This document shows, piece by piece, positions 10,297 through 12,784 of a stretch of 12,784 bases of DNA. The position numbers and the translations under genes were made by a program. This DNA comes from Baffinella frigidus. Its lineage: Eukaryota > Cryptophyceae > Cryptomonadales > Baffinellaceae. Below the pieces are notes generated by a model. That model was given only the letters and a program-made list of their open reading frames with translations, had not been told where the DNA came from and made no database searches. The stretch lies in NCBI GenBank assembly GCA_026770585.1, contig MU646935.1:31209-43992 (forward strand), written 5' to 3'. Numbering within the stretch: position 1 is the first letter of the stretch; every line of letters starts with the position of its first letter.

Positions 10297-11386
10297 GCCC
10301 TAACCCTAAACCCTACCCCCTAAACCCTAAACTCTAAACCCTAAACCCTACACCCTAAACCCTGATCCCTGAACCCAAAACCCTAAACCCTAAACCATGA
10401 ACCCTGAACCCTAGACCCCACATCCGAAACCCGAAACCCGAAACCCGAAACCCGAAACCCTACACCAGAAACCCCATACCTTAAACCCGAAACCCGAAAC
10501 CCGAAACCCTAAACCCTAAAACAGGCCCTCGCAAAACTCTCCTCCTCTTCTGACGAAGCCCGCCGCAAAGTCGCAACCCTAAACCCTAAACCCTAAACCC
10601 TAAACACTGAACCCTGAACCCTAAACCCTAAACCCTAAACCCTAAACCCTACACCCTACACCCTACACCCTACACCCTACACCCTTCACCCTTCACCCTA
10701 AACCCTCCACCCTGAATCCGAAGCCCTACAACAGGTGGCACAGCACTCTGGCGTGCAGGTGATCCACAGCGCGCTGACATCCAGCGCCGCCAACGTGATC
10801 CTCGGGGCCACGCGCGCGCTGCAGCCGCTCTGCCGCACCAAGGTGGTGCCCTAAACCCTACACCCTGCTCCCTAAACCCTCAACAATAAACCCTCAACCC
10901 TCAACCCTAAACCCCAAACCCCCAACGCTAAACCCCAAACCTAAAGTTTGGGGTAACCTAAACCCTAAACCCTAAACCCTAAACTCCAAACCCTAAACCC
11001 CAAACCCTAAACCCTAAACCCTGCACCTTCAACCCTCAACCCTCACCCCTCAACCCCAAACCCCCAACCCGCAAGGTGGTGCGTCTGGAGCTGATGCGCC
11101 TTGGGGGCCTCAAGACGCTTTCGGCCGTCTTCCGTGACCCTGCGCTGTCATCCACCTGCCAGGAGGGTGCCGCCAACGTAACCACCAACCCCACACCCCC
11201 GCTGCCCAATGTGCATACAGCTGAACTCAAAAATTCAACCCCCTGCACCCAAAACCCAAACGCTCTGCCCATTATGCATACACTAAAATCACATCCAACC
11301 CACTGATCACTAAACCCTAAACCCTAAACCCTAAACCCTAAACCCTAAACCCTAAACCCTGAACCCTCCATCCAACCCCCTAAACC

Positions 11387-11418
<32 letters not shown>

Positions 11419-11705
11419 AACCTCAACCCTCAACCCTCAACCCTCAACCCTAAATCCAACCCCCTAAACCCTCAACCCTAACCCCCAACGCCTACCCCCC
11501 CCGAGACAGGTGGTGCTGGCGCTGGTGAACATGGGAGCGTCCTTCCGCGAGCTGCTCGCCCTCTCGGCGCGCGGGGAGGACGGCGCGCGGTATCACTCTC
11601 TCTCTCTCTCTCGCTCTCTCTCTGTCTGTCTCGCTCTGTCTCTCTCTCTCTTTCTGTCGCTCGCTCTCTCTCTCACACACACACAGAGTGTGTGGGGGCA
11701 CTCCA

Positions 11706-11744
<39 letters not shown>

Positions 11745-12123
11745 CGCTCTCTCACACATACTCTGACCCCCCCATCTCCGCACGCGGGGAGGACGGCGCA
11801 CGGTATCCTGAGGGTCTAGGGTGCAGGGGTGCCTTGCAGGAGAATGAAAGCGCGAGGTCGCGGATCTCATCCGGTCGAGTATTTGAGTCAAATACGATTT
11901 CGGGGATCTCCGATTCGATTTGCAACGAAAATTACTACACGGACGTGACTAAAAATGTCCGGTGTGTAGTAATTTTCGTTGCCAGGATCGTATTTGAGTC
12001 AAATACTCGCCGCGATTAGATCCTCTCCTCTTCTGTATTGGGTTCAGTTCCTTGATTGCTCTCGACCCTCCTTCCGCGAGCTGCTCTCCCGCTTCGGCGC
12101 GCGGGGAGGAGGGGGCGCGGTGT

Positions 12124-12186
<63 letters not shown>

Positions 12187-12784
12187 ACTCTCTCTCTCTG
12201 TCTCACTGTCTCTCTCGTGCGCGCTCTCACTCGCTCTCTCGCGCGCTCTCTCTCTCTCTCTCTACCCTGAACCCTAAACCCTAAACCCTAAACCCTAAAC
12301 AGGAAGCTGGGCGGGCTCGTCGCGGCGGGCTGGGGGAAGCTGGCTATGGAGCTGACGGCGATGCTTCAGCAAAAGCAGGTAACTACCCGCGAGGGCTCAA
12401 CCTCAAATGGCTCCAATACCGCACTCATCCGGTGCAGCCATCTATGGTGCAGCCATCTAGGGTGCAGCCATCTAGGGTGCAGCCATCTATTGTCAAAGTC
12501 ATTTGCCCCCCTTCAATTCTGTCCAAAAGGGGATTGTTGTGGTGCAGAATTTGAAAATGCGTTGGGGCGTTTTCAAAGGAACAGATCTCCCGCGTAGAAT
12601 CCGGGGCAGGGGTATTTTTCTTCCAGAATCTGGCAGCGAAAATTACTGCACAAATGCTTCACTTTTGCTAGTAAGACACGATTGTGTTGGTGATGAACCG
12701 ATTATGTGGTGATGTTGGTTGCCAGATTGTGAAAGAATGTTTCCCGGATGGCAGGAGAGCCGGCCGGCGCTGAAGCACCTCTGC
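9724..12784 (+). CDS. Multi-exon ARM/HEAT-repeat-like protein gene (3' end beyond window)
   Basis: Exons 9724-10296, 10525-10569, 10735-10842, 11076-11177, 11510-11589, 12303-12378 and 12755-12784 join in phase to about 337 residues with no stop. The protein is an alpha-helical series of roughly 40-residue units with the signs of armadillo repeats: Ala-Ala-Leu-x-Ala-Leu motifs, G-x-V/L starts (SGVQVI, GGLKTL, AGVLEL) and Asn-Val/Ile helix ends. ARM proteins are usually scaffolds or transport adaptors; I cannot name a subfamily. The acidic, Ser-rich first 30 residues look disordered. The gene diverges from the GLG1-like gene and may share its promoter region. Confidence 0.75.
10297..10524. repeat. 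CCCTAAA / CCCGAAA array forming intron 1 of the ARM-like gene
   Basis: The whole 228-bp intron is telomere-like. It begins GCCCTAACCC and ends CCCTAAAACAG, and AGGCCCT is repeated at both junctions. Blocks of CCCTAAA, CCCTGAA and CCCGAAA follow one another. Confidence 0.85.
10525..10569 (+). CDS. ARM-like gene, exon 2 (45 nt)
   Basis: The acceptor is AAAACAG|GCC and the donor is AAA|GTCGCA, 15 codons. It is an island of unique sequence between two CCCTAAA arrays. It continues the ARM motif of exon 1 (Ala-Leu-Glu then Ala-Leu-Ala-Lys-Leu) and carries Ser-rich and Arg-rich helix residues. Confidence 0.72.
10570..10734. repeat. CCCTAAA / CCCTACA array forming intron 2 of the ARM-like gene
   Basis: A 165-bp intron made almost entirely of CCCTAAA, CCCTACA and CCCTTCA units. 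A GTSGCA motif occurs at the donor and again just after the acceptor. Confidence 0.82.
10735..10842 (+). CDS. ARM-like gene, exon 3
   Basis: The acceptor is ACAACAG|GTG and the donor is AAG|GTGGTG, 36 codons, phase 0 to 0. It encodes roughly one ARM unit (Gly-Val-Gln-Val-Ile start, Asn-Val-Ile helix, Ala-Leu-Gln-Pro-Leu end). Both flanking introns are CCCTAAA-type arrays. Confidence 0.78.
10843..11075. repeat. CCCTAAA / CCCTCAA array forming intron 3 of the ARM-like gene
   Basis: A 233-bp intron of CCCTAAA, CCCTCAA and CCCCAAA units with a small palindrome (CCCCAAACCTAAAGTTTGGGG, two arms of seven around a short centre) near 10932. It is flanked by an exact 11-bp direct repeat. Confidence 0.85.
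11076..11177 (+). CDS. ARM-like gene, exon 4
   Basis: The acceptor is CGCAAG|GTG and the donor is AAC|GTAACC, 34 codons, phase 0 to 0. It contains a Gly-Gly-Leu-Lys-Thr-Leu start and ends in Glu-Gly-Ala-Ala-Asn, another ARM unit. The eleven bases CAAGGTGGTGC at its acceptor are repeated exactly at the donor of exon 3. Confidence 0.77.
11178..11509. repeat. Intron 4 of the ARM-like gene: unique start, then CCCTAAA / CCCTCAA array
   Basis: Positions 11178-11306 are non-repetitive with no recognisable content. From 11310 to 11490 there are CCCTAAA units, then about ten CCCTCAA units. Confidence 0.8.
11510..11589 (+). CDS. ARM-like gene, exon 5
   Basis: The acceptor is GAGACAG|GTG and the donor is GCGCG|GTATCA, 26 codons plus two bases. 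It continues the Ala-Ala-Asn then Val-Val-Leu-Ala-Leu helix from exon 4. Two 3' partial copies (11775-11802 and 12068-12119) lie downstream in the following intron, which also holds CT microsatellites and a palindromic element. Confidence 0.77.
11593..11765. repeat. CT microsatellite, first block
   Basis: Two runs of CTCTCT with CTGT and CTCG interruptions, separated by CACACA and GTGTGGGGG, in intron 5. The pyrimidine strand is the sense strand. Reading frames through it are Ser-Leu repeats and are not genes. Confidence 0.9.
11775..11802 (+). pseudogene. 3' partial copy of ARM-like exon 5, first
   Basis: CGCACGCGGGGAGGACGGCG followed by the CACG|GTATCC donor, matching the end of exon 5. Confidence 0.75.
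11877..12010. mobile_element. Nested palindromic MITE-like element in intron 5 of the ARM-like gene
   Basis: Both ends carry GTATTTGAGTCAAATAC, itself a palindrome, and inside is a second inverted repeat (GCAACGAAAATTACTACAC and its complement). There is no coding capacity. A lone relative of the inner arm lies at 12637-12660. Confidence 0.72.
12068..12119 (+). pseudogene. 3' partial copy of ARM-like exon 5, second
   Basis: TCCTTCCGCGAGCTGCTC and GCGCGGGGAGGAGG match the last 50 bases of exon 5, with a frameshift near the end; the donor is GCG|GTGTTA. A CT microsatellite follows the donor, as after exon 5 itself. Confidence 0.75.
12124..12300. repeat. CT microsatellite, second block, ending in CCCTAAA units
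   Basis: About 55 bases of pure CT, then interrupted CT, then a CCTGAACCCTAAACCC array that leads straight into the acceptor of exon 6. Confidence 0.9.
12303..12378 (+). CDS. ARM-like gene, exon 6
   Basis: The acceptor is CTAAACAG|G, formed at the very end of a CCCTAAA array, and the donor is CAG|GTAACT. One base completes an arginine codon and 25 codons follow, including Gly-Gly-Leu-Val-Ala-Ala-Gly and a helix ending in Gln-Gln-Lys-Gln. Confidence 0.77.
12432..12490. repeat. Four tandem GTGCAGCCATCTAG units in intron 6
   Basis: A 15-bp unit repeated four times with one-base differences. The rest of intron 6 (12379-12754) is non-repetitive, except that 12637-12660 resembles the inner arm of the palindromic element at 11877-12010. 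Confidence 0.85.
12755..12784 (+). CDS. ARM-like gene, exon 7 (cut by window edge)
   Basis: The acceptor is TGGCAG|GAG. Ten codons (Glu-Ser-Arg-Pro-Ala-Leu-Lys-His-Leu-Cys) fit phase 0 from exon 6 and continue the helical pattern. The exon runs off the right edge. Confidence 0.6.

Noticed and set aside
11492-12284. Arg-Glu or Ser-Leu repeat proteins
   Set aside because: They are CT microsatellite translations inside intron 5.
1-12784. A CRISPR array or a prokaryotic defence system
   Set aside because: The repeats are 7-bp telomere-type units without spacers, and the genes are spliced eukaryotic genes.

Overview
The window is nuclear DNA of a eukaryote, most likely a protist alga. Plant-type telomere repeat units (TTTAGGG / CCCTAAA and variants) fill most introns. 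Coding exons are short (45-573 nt), GC-rich and free of stops, and they join in phase across splice sites. Several donors are GC or GA instead of GT. That mix favours a dinoflagellate, but a repeat-rich prasinophyte or haptophyte cannot be excluded. I see no prokaryotic genes, rRNA, tRNA or CRISPR.

Two genes diverge from a spacer of about 300 bp (9420-9723). Leftward, on the minus strand, a secretory-pathway gene runs from its start codon at 9419 to beyond the left part of the window. It has a signal peptide and six cysteine-rich GLG1 (Golgi apparatus protein 1) repeats on eight exons. An Ala/Gly linker exon, two EF-hand exons forming a canonical pair, and a Pro/Glu-rich exon follow. All twelve exons join in phase to about 504 residues, and the cysteine spacing C-x7-C-x12-C-x11-C survives every splice join except for one insertion in repeat 4. 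None of the exons after the first is visible as an ATG-started open frame; they were found by reading the minus strand for splice sites and cysteine motifs. The join between the GLG1 half and the EF-hand half is inferred. If it is right, the gene encodes a lumenal cysteine-rich protein with a calcium-binding module. Rightward, on the plus strand, an ARM-repeat-like gene starts at 9724 and has seven exons in the window, the last cut by the right edge.

Three patterns stand out. First, nearly every minus-strand exon, and one plus-strand exon, is surrounded by decayed partial copies of itself. Copies of the 5' half with its acceptor lie upstream, and copies of the 3' half with its donor lie downstream. 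Serial tandem duplications with one breakpoint inside the exon would produce exactly this. Second, the telomere-like arrays follow transcription. In both genes the sense strand reads CCCTAAA, the orientation flips at the divergent spacer, and the clearest exceptions are two inverted duplications. The arrays run straight into 3' splice sites (CCCTAAACAG|). Third, some introns filled with telomere-like DNA are flanked by 7-11 bp direct repeats at the two splice junctions, as expected if arrays were inserted at staggered breaks and became introns.

The introns also hold several small palindromic, MITE-like elements: a family with three copies (1081, 7493 and 8755), a TA-flanked element at 6716, others at 2817, 2647 and 11877, and a short element with two copies at 7711 and 8314. 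Microsatellites and two long inverted duplications complete the picture.
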